From: Janthinobacterium sp. GW456P
Lineage (GTDB): Bacteria; Pseudomonadota; Gammaproteobacteria; Burkholderiales; Burkholderiaceae_D
Assembly: GCF_002127655.1 (NCBI RefSeq)
Contig: NZ_NEHB01000012.1
Span: 62,001 to 126,000 of the forward strand
DNA length: 64,000 nt
Direction of reading: 5' to 3'
This document shows, piece by piece, positions 35,150 to 44,139 of this stretch. The notes under the pieces were generated by a model, which did not search any database, was not told where the DNA came from, and saw only the letters and a program-made list of their open reading frames with translations. The position numbers and the translations under genes were made by a program. How positions within the stretch are numbered: the stretch's first letter is position 1; each line of letters opens with the position of its first letter.

Positions 35150-37464
35150 TTTGGGATATCGTCGCTTGGCTTGTGGACGGCTGGCGTGACGACCGATTCG
35201 GTACGCCTGCCGTTGATTGTTTCACACACAACAGTGGATGGTAGACCCGCCTGCAAGGCAGGCACGAAGGCTGGCAACACTCCCGAGCTGTAGTAGTCGG
35301 CATTGCCTTTGATAATGAGCTGGCGCTGCGTCGGTTCTGCCGCCAGGTAGATTGCAAATTTTTTCTTAAAGTCATTCCATCGAGGGATGGATGGTCGCAC
35401 GGGATTACGGATATCGCCTTGTAATCGCCAGTCGGCAACGGCGCACAAATATTCATAAAACCTTGGATCGCTGCTCGCCTTGCCGCTGCCGATGGCCACG
35501 TCATACGCCGTCACGTTGCGGTGGTTGTCCGTGTTGCCGATGATGGCGCCGTGGAAGGATTTGGGGCTGACCTCGTGCTGCCAGCGCTTGCGTGCCTCGT
35601 TCGGGGTTTCTTCGCGATTTACAAGCAGATTGTCGCCGCCGCCCGGATGGCGCGAGACGCGGTCGATCTTGCATTGGTCGCCCGCTTCCTTGCCCAGGTT
35701 CAGGGCTTTTTCCACCTGATCGCGCTGGCCCGAGCCGAACATGCCGACGCCGTACTCGGGAATGCGATGCTTGAGTGGCCGCGGATCGGCAATGATTTCC
35801 TGCTTGCGCATGCGCAAACCCTGCGGACTGGTCACTGCGATGGCTGCATCGATCGGATCGACTTCTTCGCACGGCCCTTGCTGGTCGCGCGGCAGTTTGG
35901 CCTGGTCGGAATCCTTGGGGAATTGCCCAGGGCGGATTTCGCCGCCGTTCAGCACGGCCGCCCTGGGCGCACGCAGCGCTTCGCCATTGATCGTGCGCAA
36001 GCCTTCGCGCCGACCCGCTTCCGTGGAAAAGATATTCCATTTGCTCGCCTTGACGGGTGGCCATTGTGCCTCGTCATGATTGCCGCGATGGCCACGGTTG
36101 GCGCCGGCCACGTGGGCATGGTCGTCCTCGCCTTCCAGGCGCAGGGCGAAGTCGTGCGGCGGCTGGCCGACCAGCACCGGGCCGCTGTTCTTGTCAGCCG
36201 CGTCAAGGCGCTGTTTGCTGGTAAAGACGCGCTGATAAAATCCCTTGCCCAGTTCCACCAGCGGCTGGCGGCGCTGGAATTCTTTTTCCCAGCAGGTGGG
36301 GCCGTCACCCCAGATGCTTTTGTCCGTCTTGCCCTTGGTTCTGGACAGGCCATGGCCGTCGATGTGGTCGGGTATGCCTTGCCAGCCGATGCCTTGCATA
36401 TTGTCCAGCGCTACCGTCATGTCTTCGGGGCAAAAGTACAGGTAGACCTTGCCCCGGTTGTCGCGGTCCGCTTCCGCGCGCCATGCCGCGCCCGCCATGC
36501 CATGGCAGATGGCGTGGTCCTTGATTTGCGCAAAGGCGGGCGTGGCGTGCTTTTTTGCCACCACGCCTTGCACGATCTGCACCAGGGTTTGCAGGCGTGC
36601 ATGCAGGGTCTGGCGGTTGTCGATGGCGTCGTACTGGTCTTCCATCGCGGCATCTCGGCCGCCGCCAAAGATGCGGCTCGCTTCCGCCGCGCCGAAAAAC
36701 ATGGTCGTCTCCTCCACCAGGCTGTAGGGCGGATGCATGAGGATCAAGGTGTCGGCGGGGCGCTTGCCTTCGTCGAGCAAAAAGGCTTGCGCCAGCAGCG
36801 AGATCAGACAGCCCTGGCTGTGCGCGACGATGGACACCACGTCATCGCTATCGTAATCGCGGATCATGGCGATGAGGGTGGCCAGGCGCTTGGCGGCCAG
36901 CACCATGTACATGCGGCCCGGCGCCGTCATCAGGGGCCGCACGGGATCGCCGCCCACGTCCCACGGCGAAAACAGCCCCTTGTTCCACATGTCGGGCAGG
37001 GTATTGGTGGCGTTGCCGAACGGGCCGCCGTTCTTCGACATGTCCTTGTCGAGGCGGTTGCCGTAGCGGTCCGTGTTCTGGCCGTTCACCACTTTGCTGG
37101 CGTTGCCTTGTTCGCGAAAGCCCCAGTAAAACGGGATCACGGGGCTGTACGTCGTGTCTTCAGGCTGGCGCTTGAAGTAGATGGCATCCGGGTCATCGAG
37201 CGTTTCAGCCTTGTCGGACGCTTGCGGCAAGCGGTAGGTGGCGGGTGTGAACACGTGGCCGCCGCCATACATGCGCGCATCGAGTCCCTGGCAGAGTCCC
37301 TTTTCCACGGCACTGAAACTGGTGCCCACGTCATTGACGCCATGGATGACGATGAGGTTGCCCGGCAGTTCGGGGCGGATGCGCACGATGGCGTCGTTGA
37401 GGCGGCCGCAATGGAGCAGGGCGGTGCTCTTGCCGCTGACATACGGAAGTTTGGGATACGCCAT
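35146..37464 (-). CDS. Type VI secretion phospholipase effector, Tle3-like
   Basis: This 772-residue alpha/beta-hydrolase has a strand ending LPGNLIVIHGVNDVGTSF (oxyanion region) and the nucleophile elbow VAHSQG (Ser216) within VVSIVAHSQGCLISLLAQAF. The C-terminal third matches the DUF3274/Tle3 extension (PKSFHGAIIGNTDNHRNVTA, SDPRFYEYLCAVADWRLQGD). There is no signal peptide, as expected for a T6SS cargo that kills by phospholipid hydrolysis in the target periplasm. It comes first in a two-gene operon with a Tla3-like adaptor. No VgrG, PAAR or Tli3 immunity lipoprotein is recognisable within the window. Confidence 0.8.
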   Translation of the reverse strand: MAYPKLPYVSGKSTALLHCGRLNDAIVRIRPELPGNLIVIHGVNDVGTSFSAVEKGLCQGLDARMYGGGHVFTPATYRLPQASDKAETLDDPDAIYFKRQPEDTTYSPVIPFYWGFREQGNASKVVNGQNTDRYGNRLDKDMSKNGGPFGNATNTLPDMWNKGLFSPWDVGGDPVRPLMTAPGRMYMVLAAKRLATLIAMIRDYDSDDVVSIVAHSQGCLISLLAQAFLLDEGKRPADTLILMHPPYSLVEETTMFFGAAEASRIFGGGRDAAMEDQYDAIDNRQTLHARLQTLVQIVQGVVAKKHATPAFAQIKDHAICHGMAGAAWRAEADRDNRGKVYLYFCPEDMTVALDNMQGIGWQGIPDHIDGHGLSRTKGKTDKSIWGDGPTCWEKEFQRRQPLVELGKGFYQRVFTSKQRLDAADKNSGPVLVGQPPHDFALRLEGEDDHAHVAGANRGHRGNHDEAQWPPVKASKWNIFSTEAGRREGLRTINGEALRAPRAAVLNGGEIRPGQFPKDSDQAKLPRDQQGPCEEVDPIDAAIAVTSPQGLRMRKQEIIADPRPLKHRIPEYGVGMFGSGQRDQVEKALNLGKEAGDQCKIDRVSRHPGGGDNLLVNREETPNEARKRWQHEVSPKSFHGAIIGNTDNHRNVTAYDVAIGSGKASSDPRFYEYLCAVADWRLQGDIRNPVRPSIPRWNDFKKKFAIYLAAEPTQRQLIIKGNADYYSSGVLPAFVPALQAGLPSTVVCETINGRRTESVVTPAVHKPSDDIPK

Positions 37465-37573
37465 CGCCGCTCCATGCTGACCAGACAGGACAGTGTAGAG
37501 GGGCGAAACGGCTAATTAATTGCGCAGACGCAAACTTTGCGGAAAGATGGCAGTGATGCCGGGAACGATGGCG

Positions 37574-37807
37574 CTACCGCTTGGCCAGCGTCTTGTCGGC
37601 CAACCCCGGCGCGCCCCACAGCAAACCGAGCCAGACACAGAACGACAGGCCTCGGTGCAGCGCCACAAAGCATAGGCCGAAAATCAAGCCGCGCGCGAAC
37701 GGGTTCGTGTGTGGCACGTGGGCACTATCGAGCAGGAACATCGTGGCGACGGCGGCAACCGTCATGACGGGCAGCATGAACCACCATTTTCGTTCGATGG
37801 GCGACAT
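37574..37807 (-). CDS. Small membrane protein upstream of tle3, hypothetical
   Basis: This 77-residue protein has two or three hydrophobic segments (WWFMLPVMTVAAVATMFLLD, FARGLIFGLCFVALHRGLSF, VWLGLLWGAPG). RBS AGGAA precedes the ATG. It is on the same strand as the Tle3-like gene with a 109-base gap. I do not recognise a family. Its position makes an immunity role conceivable, but known Tli3 proteins are periplasmic lipoproteins and this is not one. Confidence 0.6.
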   Translation of the reverse strand: MSPIERKWWFMLPVMTVAAVATMFLLDSAHVPHTNPFARGLIFGLCFVALHRGLSFCVWLGLLWGAPGLADKTLAKR

Positions 37808-37858
37808 GGCTTCCTAAGAAAGTGTGTGTCAGCGATTCTAGCGCAAAATTGCCAAAAA

Positions 37859-38539
37859 TTACGGTGCACTGAGGATGTTCGTCAGCGCGATGCGGTACGC
37901 GGGCTGCACCTCGCCATTCTTGTCCAGCTTGTCCGTCATGATCACGCCGAAACCTTGCGCGTACCACACGTATTCGCCGCTTTTTCCCTTGCTCTTGCCG
38001 CCCACGTCATGCAGTTCGAACTTGCAGGCGTCGGGGAAGCGGCGCCCGCCCAGTTCCAGGCGTTCCCAGCCCAGGAAAGTGATCGAGAAATCGCGCTGAT
38101 CCGTGCGCGTGGAGGTGGTGATCTTGTCGGACAGGCCCGCCATTGGGTAGTGGGTGTCCGTGCGCGTATCCGTGAACTGCACGCGCACTTCCTGGCCGGG
38201 GCGCATCTTGGCGGGGATGGCCGACTGCGGCGTGTAGACGTTCTTGCTGCGCACCGTGCCGTCTTCGTTGTAATGGACGGTGCCCGTCAGGAAGACCTGG
38301 CCGTCGCGGATGTCCTGGTAGGACGTGGCCAGCAGCACGCCGCCGTCGAGGATCAGCTGGATACCCTTGAGTTTCCTGCCTTCGAAGACCTCCTCGACAT
38401 TGACTTGCGCGTCGCCATTGTTCTTGCTGAACTTGACGCCCGTCGTCAGTTCCATGCACTCGCCCACCGTGGGCGCCGCCTGTACACCGGCGGCGGTCAG
38501 TACGCCTGCCGCCACCATCGCTTGCCATGCTGCTTTCAT
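37859..38539 (-). CDS. Exported hypothetical protein
   Basis: This 226-residue protein has a signal peptide (MKAAWQAMVAAGVLTAAGVQ, cleaved at QAAP). The mature part is beta-rich with two cysteines (ECMELTTGVKFS and FPDACKFELHD) and aromatic segments (GKSGEYVWYAQGFGVIMTDK). RBS GAGGAC. I do not recognise a domain. It is probably a periplasmic or outer-membrane-associated single-domain protein. Confidence 0.7.
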   Translation of the reverse strand: MKAAWQAMVAAGVLTAAGVQAAPTVGECMELTTGVKFSKNNGDAQVNVEEVFEGRKLKGIQLILDGGVLLATSYQDIRDGQVFLTGTVHYNEDGTVRSKNVYTPQSAIPAKMRPGQEVRVQFTDTRTDTHYPMAGLSDKITTSTRTDQRDFSITFLGWERLELGGRRFPDACKFELHDVGGKSKGKSGEYVWYAQGFGVIMTDKLDKNGEVQPAYRIALTNILSAP

Positions 38540-38614
38540 TGCTGTCCTCGCTATTTTTCAAGGAGGTGATGATAGCTTGCCGCAGAGTAATGTGGCGCAG
38601 CGCTGGCGGGGGAT

Positions 38615-38905
38615 TTATTTCACGGGAGCGATGGGGATGCTGGGCTCAGCGGGCGTGGACGCTGGCGGCGCTGTCGGCTTGCCTCGCCGCGTGCGCTTGT
38701 CCGTGCGCGTTTTGGCGGGCTTGCCGTCGTGGATCAGCTTGCCCTTGTTGTCGAGCTTGTCGGACTGGTCCGATTGTTGGCCCGGATCGTTGGCATTGTT
38801 GGTGTGGTTGCCCGTCTGGTTCACATTCGTCGTCGACTGGGCTTGTACCCAGGCGCCGCCGACGGTCATCAAGGTGGCGGCCAGCAAGAGAGCGGCGGTT
38901 TTCAT
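38615..38905 (-). CDS. Small exported low-complexity protein
   Basis: This 96-residue protein has a signal peptide ending WVQAQ. The mature part is low-complexity: an Asn/Thr/Gln/Asp stretch (STTNVNQTGNHTNNANDPGQ), then a Lys/Arg/Thr/Pro-rich tail ending EPSIPIAPVK. No family recognised. The start at 38905 is chosen for the signal peptide; the frame extends upstream to 39007. Confidence 0.55.
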   Translation of the reverse strand: MKTAALLLAATLMTVGGAWVQAQSTTNVNQTGNHTNNANDPGQQSDQSDKLDNKGKLIHDGKPAKTRTDKRTRRGKPTAPPASTPAEPSIPIAPVK

Positions 38906-39023
38906 GGCGTTGTCCTGTGCAGGTGTTGAGTTGAGTCTGCATTGTTGCACAGGCGCCTGACCGCGCGGGTAGGACGCCGCCTCATGCTTGTGTCGGCTAT
39001 TTGCCAATATTTAACGGAGCCGG

Positions 39024-40370
39024 TTAGCGGAACTGCTCCGTCGAGATATCGAAACGCTTGAGCTTGTCGTACAGGGTTTTCTTCGGGATATTCAGGCTGG
39101 CGGCCGCATCGATGACGTTGCCATTGTGGCGGCGCAAGGCTTCCTCGATGATGGAAATCTCGAAGGTGTCGACTTGTTCGGCCAAGGATGCTTCGCGGCA
39201 GCCGGCGGGGCTCAGACTGTCGTCCAGCAGACCCAGCACGAAGCGGTCGGCCACATTGTGCAGTTCGCGCACATTGCCGGCCCAGCGCTGCGCCATCAGG
39301 GACGCGATCAGTTCGCCGCTGACGAGGGCGGCCGGCTGGCCGTAGCGCAGCGCGGCCTGCAGCACGAAGAATTCGAACAGCAGCGGGATATCCTCGCGCC
39401 GGTTGCGCAGGGCGGGGAGAGTGAGACTGGCCACGTTCAGGCGGTAATACAGGTCGGGCCGGAATTTCCCCTGTTCCGCCAGCACGTTCAGGTCTTCCTT
39501 GGCGGCGGCGATCACGCGGAAATTGACGGAAATGAGTTTGTTTGAACCGAGCCGCTCGACCTGCCGCTCCTGCAGCACGCGCAGCAGTTTCACCTGCAGG
39601 GCCAGCGGCATGCTTTCGATTTCGTCTAGGAACAGGGTGCCGCCGTTCGCGTACTCGATCTTGCCGATGCGCTGGCGCTGCGCGCCCGTGAACGCGCCTT
39701 CCTCGTGGCCGAACAGTTCCGACTCGAAAATCGACTCGGGCAGGGCGCCGCAGTTGATCGCCACGAACGGGTGGTCGCGCCGCTCGCTGAAGTCGTGCAG
39801 GCAGCGGGCGATCAGTTCCTTGCCCGTGCCCGTTTCGCCGAGGATGATGATGTCGGCCGATTTCGGCGCCAGGTTCAGCACCAGCTGGCGCACCTTGGCC
39901 ATGGCCGCGCTGCGGCCCACGATGCGCGCCTCGATGCCGACGCGCTGCTCGAGCTGGCGGCGCAAGTTCATGTTTTCCAGCACCAGGTGGCGTTTATCCA
40001 GGGCGCGGCGGCACACTTCCACCAGCAGATCGGCGGAAAACGGTTTTTCGATGAAATCGTAGGCGCCGCGGCGCATGGCGCCCACGGCCATCGACACGTC
40101 GCCGTGGCCCGTGACGAGGATGACGGGCAGGCTGGCATCCTGCGCCACGGCGATATCGAGCAGTTTCAAGCCATCCATGCCGGGCAGCTTGATATCGCTT
40201 AATAAAATGCCGGCAAATTCGGGTACCAGGTAGGGCAGCGCTTCCTCGGCCGTGGCCACGGCCGTCACTTGCAGGCCCGCCAGTTCCAGCGATTGCCGCG
40301 CGCCCTTGCGCACGACGGCGTCGTCTTCCACCAGCAGCACTTGCATGCCTTCAAAATTATTCTCGTGCAT
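39024..40370 (-). CDS. dctD: Sigma-54-dependent response regulator, DctD-like
   Basis: This 448-residue enhancer-binding protein has a receiver domain (about 9-125) with acidic pocket VEDD and phospho-acceptor Asp59 (LLSDIKLPGMDGL). An AAA+ domain (about 150-380) carries Walker A GETGTGKE, the sigma-54 contact loop GAFTGA and Walker B GGTLFLDEIE. A Fis-type helix-turn-helix lies at the end (NVIDAAASLNIPKKTLYDKL). It overlaps dctB by 14 bases, so they form one unit. Similarity is to the C4-dicarboxylate regulator, but no dicarboxylate transporter gene is in the window. A sigma-54 promoter does lie upstream of the neighbouring ABC operon. Confidence 0.88.
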   Translation of the reverse strand: MHENNFEGMQVLLVEDDAVVRKGARQSLELAGLQVTAVATAEEALPYLVPEFAGILLSDIKLPGMDGLKLLDIAVAQDASLPVILVTGHGDVSMAVGAMRRGAYDFIEKPFSADLLVEVCRRALDKRHLVLENMNLRRQLEQRVGIEARIVGRSAAMAKVRQLVLNLAPKSADIIILGETGTGKELIARCLHDFSERRDHPFVAINCGALPESIFESELFGHEEGAFTGAQRQRIGKIEYANGGTLFLDEIESMPLALQVKLLRVLQERQVERLGSNKLISVNFRVIAAAKEDLNVLAEQGKFRPDLYYRLNVASLTLPALRNRREDIPLLFEFFVLQAALRYGQPAALVSGELIASLMAQRWAGNVRELHNVADRFVLGLLDDSLSPAGCREASLAEQVDTFEISIIEEALRRHNGNVIDAAASLNIPKKTLYDKLKRFDISTEQFR

Positions 40371-42264
40371 CAGATGTTTCCTTGTCTCTCAGCCCCGGGT
40401 CGCAGCTCAGGGTGATGGTAAATTGCGCGCCGCCCCCTTCCTGCGCGCTGCGGTTGCGCACGGCCAATGCGCTGCCGGCCGCCCGCAGTATGCCAGCGCT
40501 AATCGACAATCCCAAGCCCAGCCCGTGTTCCTTGGTGGTATAGAAGGGGTCGAAGATCTTGTCGAGCGAGGCCAGCGGGATGCCGGGGCCATTATCGGTG
40601 ATATGGATGACGGCCAGCGTGCCTTCGCGACGCACTTGCAGCCAGATCTGCACGGGCTCGCCTTCGGGTACGGCATCCATGGCGTTGGTGATCAGGTTGG
40701 TAAACACTTGTTCCAGGCCGATGGCGTTGCACAGCACGATGAGGTCGTCCTCCTGCCAGCTTTCATGCAGGGTCAAACGCTGCGAGTTCTTGCGCGTGCG
40801 GATTTGCAGCATGGTTTGCGCAAACGCCTGGCGCACGCTGACGGGCTTGCGCGCGTCGTCGCTGCGCCGCGCAAAGCCTTTCAGCTGCGACGTCACATAG
40901 CCGAGACGCTTGACGAGGTCGGAAATGGTCGACAGGTTATCGAGCGCATCGTCTATCCGGCCGCGCGCCAAAAAGACCTTGGCATTGTCGGAAAAGGTTT
41001 GCAGGGCGGCTAGCGGCTGGTTCAGCTCGTGCGTGACGCCGGCCGCCATCTGGCCGATGGCCGCCAGCTTGCCGCTTTGCACCAGTTCCGCCTGGGCGTA
41101 GCGCAAGGTTTGCTCGGCCCGCTCGCGCTCGGCCACTTCCGCCTGCAGGCGGCCATTGGCGTGGACGAGGTCGGCCGTGCGCTGCTCGACCTTGATTTCC
41201 AGCTGTTCATAGGCGCGCGCCAGCGTTTTCTGGGCGTTGAGCTTGTCGGCGATGCGGCGCCGGCGCTGGCGCGCATACATCAGGGCCAGCAGCAGCAGGG
41301 CCCATCCCAGCGCGGCGGCGATGGCCGCGTTGCGCGCCGCCTCATCGACCTGGTCGAGCTCGGCCAGCACCGTGATCTGCCATTGCAGCGGGCCCAGCGC
41401 GCGGTTCACGGCCAGATAGTCCACCTTGTCGGCGCTGCCGGACAGGGCGGGGGTGTCGCCCGTCTGCGGACGTTCCAGGGTCATCACGCTGGCGCCATCG
41501 GCGAACTGGCGCCGCACCTTGTGCGGCAGGATGGGCAGATTTTCTTGCAGGAACTGGCGCTGTTCGCTGATGCCTTTCTTGGCGTCCGCCGACAGCGGGG
41601 CCAGGGTCTTGAACTTGAAGGCGGGCGTGGTGGCCAGGATGATCACGCCATTCGCATCCTTGACCCAGATCTGCTCGCCCGCGCCCGGCGTGCGCCACGA
41701 TTGCTCGATCCAGTCCAGGTTGACCTTGGCGGCGACGATGCCGAGGATGCGTCCGTCGCGCTGCACGGGCTGCGATATGAAATAGCCGGCCTCGAAGGTG
41801 GAAAAACCGATGCCGTAGAAGCGGCCGATGCCGCCCGCGATGGCGTTCTTGAAATACGGACGGAAGCCGTAGTTGACGCCCACATACGAGCTGCGGTCTT
41901 GCCAGTTGCTCGATGCCAGGGTCGTGCCCTTGTCGTCGAGCACGTAGACGGCAAAGGCCCCCGCGCGGCGGTTCATGTCGACCAGGTAGGCATTGATCTG
42001 CGTGACCTTGTCGGCGCTGGGCTGTTCCAGTAATTGCGCCACCGCATCGCTCTGGGCCACGGCCAGGGGCAGGAATTCGTATTTGTTGAGTGCGCCGCCG
42101 ATGGACGCCGCATACAGTTCCGCGCGCGAATCGAGGGTACGGTGCAATTCGTCGAGCTGGCGCTGCTTGACCCAGGCATACGAGGCCCACGTCAGCACGG
42201 CCAGCGAACCCGCGGCCAGCAGGGGGGCGAGCAGCTGTCTCAGGGGCCATTTGCCGGATGCCAT
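40357..42264 (-). CDS. dctB: Sensor histidine kinase, DctB-like
   Basis: This 635-residue inner-membrane kinase has a first helix at about 11-31. A periplasmic double-Cache sensor follows (about 35-290) with SYVGVNYGFRPYFKNAIAGG and FSTFEAGYFISQPV, the DctB ligand-pocket signature, then a second helix (about 305-325) and a coiled coil. HisKA comes next with VTHELNQPLAAL (phospho-His), and HATPase with NLITNAMDA, TDNGPGI and GLGLGLSI. It probably senses a small carboxylate or related ligand and phosphorylates the adjacent DctD-like regulator. The 14-base overlap confirms the pairing. Confidence 0.88.
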   Translation of the reverse strand: MASGKWPLRQLLAPLLAAGSLAVLTWASYAWVKQRQLDELHRTLDSRAELYAASIGGALNKYEFLPLAVAQSDAVAQLLEQPSADKVTQINAYLVDMNRRAGAFAVYVLDDKGTTLASSNWQDRSSYVGVNYGFRPYFKNAIAGGIGRFYGIGFSTFEAGYFISQPVQRDGRILGIVAAKVNLDWIEQSWRTPGAGEQIWVKDANGVIILATTPAFKFKTLAPLSADAKKGISEQRQFLQENLPILPHKVRRQFADGASVMTLERPQTGDTPALSGSADKVDYLAVNRALGPLQWQITVLAELDQVDEAARNAAIAAALGWALLLLALMYARQRRRRIADKLNAQKTLARAYEQLEIKVEQRTADLVHANGRLQAEVAERERAEQTLRYAQAELVQSGKLAAIGQMAAGVTHELNQPLAALQTFSDNAKVFLARGRIDDALDNLSTISDLVKRLGYVTSQLKGFARRSDDARKPVSVRQAFAQTMLQIRTRKNSQRLTLHESWQEDDLIVLCNAIGLEQVFTNLITNAMDAVPEGEPVQIWLQVRREGTLAVIHITDNGPGIPLASLDKIFDPFYTTKEHGLGLGLSISAGILRAAGSALAVRNRSAQEGGGAQFTITLSCDPGLRDKETSDARE

Positions 42265-42326
42265 GGTGCTCCGTCTATTTGGTTAAGCTTGCGTGTGCCG
42301 CAAAGAAGGAATTGTAGTGTATGGTG

Positions 42327-42373
42327 GGATTCACCCGAACGGGCGAATCCTGAGTTTGCATTGACATGCAAAC
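42327..42373 (-). promoter_or_regulatory. Two dyads upstream of dctB
   Basis: GGATTCRCCCG...CGGGYGAATCC at 42327-42350 and the perfect GTTTGCAT-N4-ATGCAAAC at 42354-42373 lie side by side, 63-109 bases before the dctB start. Neither has a T-run. They may be operators or hairpins; no known motif is recognised. Confidence 0.4.
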
Positions 42374-42381
42374 TTGCGGTG

Positions 42382-42495
42382 CCTGACAAAACCGTAGCGA
42401 GCGGAAGGGAGAGGTGGCCGAGAAGCGCAACCGTACTTCTAGTACGGTGAGCATCGCAGGCCGCCTAAACCGACGCGCAGCAGGTTTGGTCAGAC
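42382..42495 (-). repeat. Inverted-repeat element copy A, abutting the ABC ATPase stop codon
   Basis: Terminal arms CCTGACAAAACC and GGTTTGGTCAGA are inverted. The internal dyad CCGTACTTCTAGTACGG is at 42431-42447. It shares ACCGTAGCGAGCGG and GCATCGCAGGCCGC with copies B and C. The end nearest the gene lies four or five bases from the stop codon at 42500. Confidence 0.75.
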
Positions 42496-42499
42496 ACTA

Positions 42500-43291
<792 letters not shown>

Positions 43292-43302
43292 GGCCGTTCC
43301 TC

Positions 43303-44124
43303 TCAGTGTTCCAGGCCGCGGTGCCACTGCAGCAAGTGATTATTCAGGGCATTCATGGCCATGTCGATGGCCAGGCCGAACAGGCCGATGGTAAACATGC
43401 CGGCGATAATCTTGTCGGACCAGAAGTACTCGCGCGCTTCCAGGATGCGGAAACCGAGGCCGCTATTCACGGCGATCATTTCCGCCACGATCACGACGAT
43501 AAAGGCCGTGCCCATGCCGATGCGCGCGCCGGCCAGAATATACGGCGTGGCGGCCGGCAGGATGACGCGGCGGAACATGGTCATCTGGCTGGCGCCCAGG
43601 TTGCGCGCGGCGCGGATATAGATGCCGTCGACCTGGCGCACGCCGGCGATGGTATTCATCAGCACGGGGAAGAAGGAACCGATGCTGATCAGGAAGAAGG
43701 CGGGCGGGTTGCCCAGGCCGAACCACAGGATCGCCAGCGGAATGTAGGCGATCGGCGGAATCGGGCGCAGCACCTGCACCAGCGGGTCGAACAGTTTATA
43801 GATGGTCTTGTTGGTGCCCATCAGCAGACCCAGAGGCAGGGCCAGGCCGGCGCCGATGGCGAAGCCGCCCAGCACGCGCGACAGGCTGGCCCAGGCGTCA
43901 TGCGGCAATTCGCCGGAGAACATCCACACCAGGTAGTTGCCCGTCTCGGGCGTGTAGGCTTGCATCGGCATCAGGTATTCATACCACTTCACCAGCACGG
44001 CCACGGGCGAGGGCAGGATTTGCGGGTTGATCCAGCCGAAGGTCGACATGGCTTGCCACAACAGCAGCACGGCGACGGGCACGGCGGCGCCGTGCGCGAA
44101 GCGTTTCATCATTTGCATATTCAT
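43303..44124 (-). CDS. ABC transporter permease (NitT/TauT type)
   Basis: This 273-residue permease has six predicted helices. The EAA-type cytoplasmic loop is AARNLGASQMTMFRRVILPA, expected of the BPD_transp_1 superfamily. The N-terminal MNMQMMKRFAHGAAVPVAVL leads into the first helix. It pairs with the ATPase downstream (11-base gap) and the binding protein upstream (15-base gap). Confidence 0.9.
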   Translation of the reverse strand: MNMQMMKRFAHGAAVPVAVLLLWQAMSTFGWINPQILPSPVAVLVKWYEYLMPMQAYTPETGNYLVWMFSGELPHDAWASLSRVLGGFAIGAGLALPLGLLMGTNKTIYKLFDPLVQVLRPIPPIAYIPLAILWFGLGNPPAFFLISIGSFFPVLMNTIAGVRQVDGIYIRAARNLGASQMTMFRRVILPAATPYILAGARIGMGTAFIVVIVAEMIAVNSGLGFRILEAREYFWSDKIIAGMFTIGLFGLAIDMAMNALNNHLLQWHRGLEH

Positions 44125-44139
44125 CGTGATACTTTCAGA

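Noticed and set aside
35521..37515. A 664-codon forward frame opposite the Tle3-like gene
   Set aside because: Antisense shadow; no motif, while the reverse strand has the lipase motifs and a coupled partner.
42431..42447. CCGTACT/AGTACGG dyad in the repeat elements as a Crp/Fnr-regulator site
   Set aside because: It has a different half-site and spacer and lies at gene 3' ends, not at promoters.
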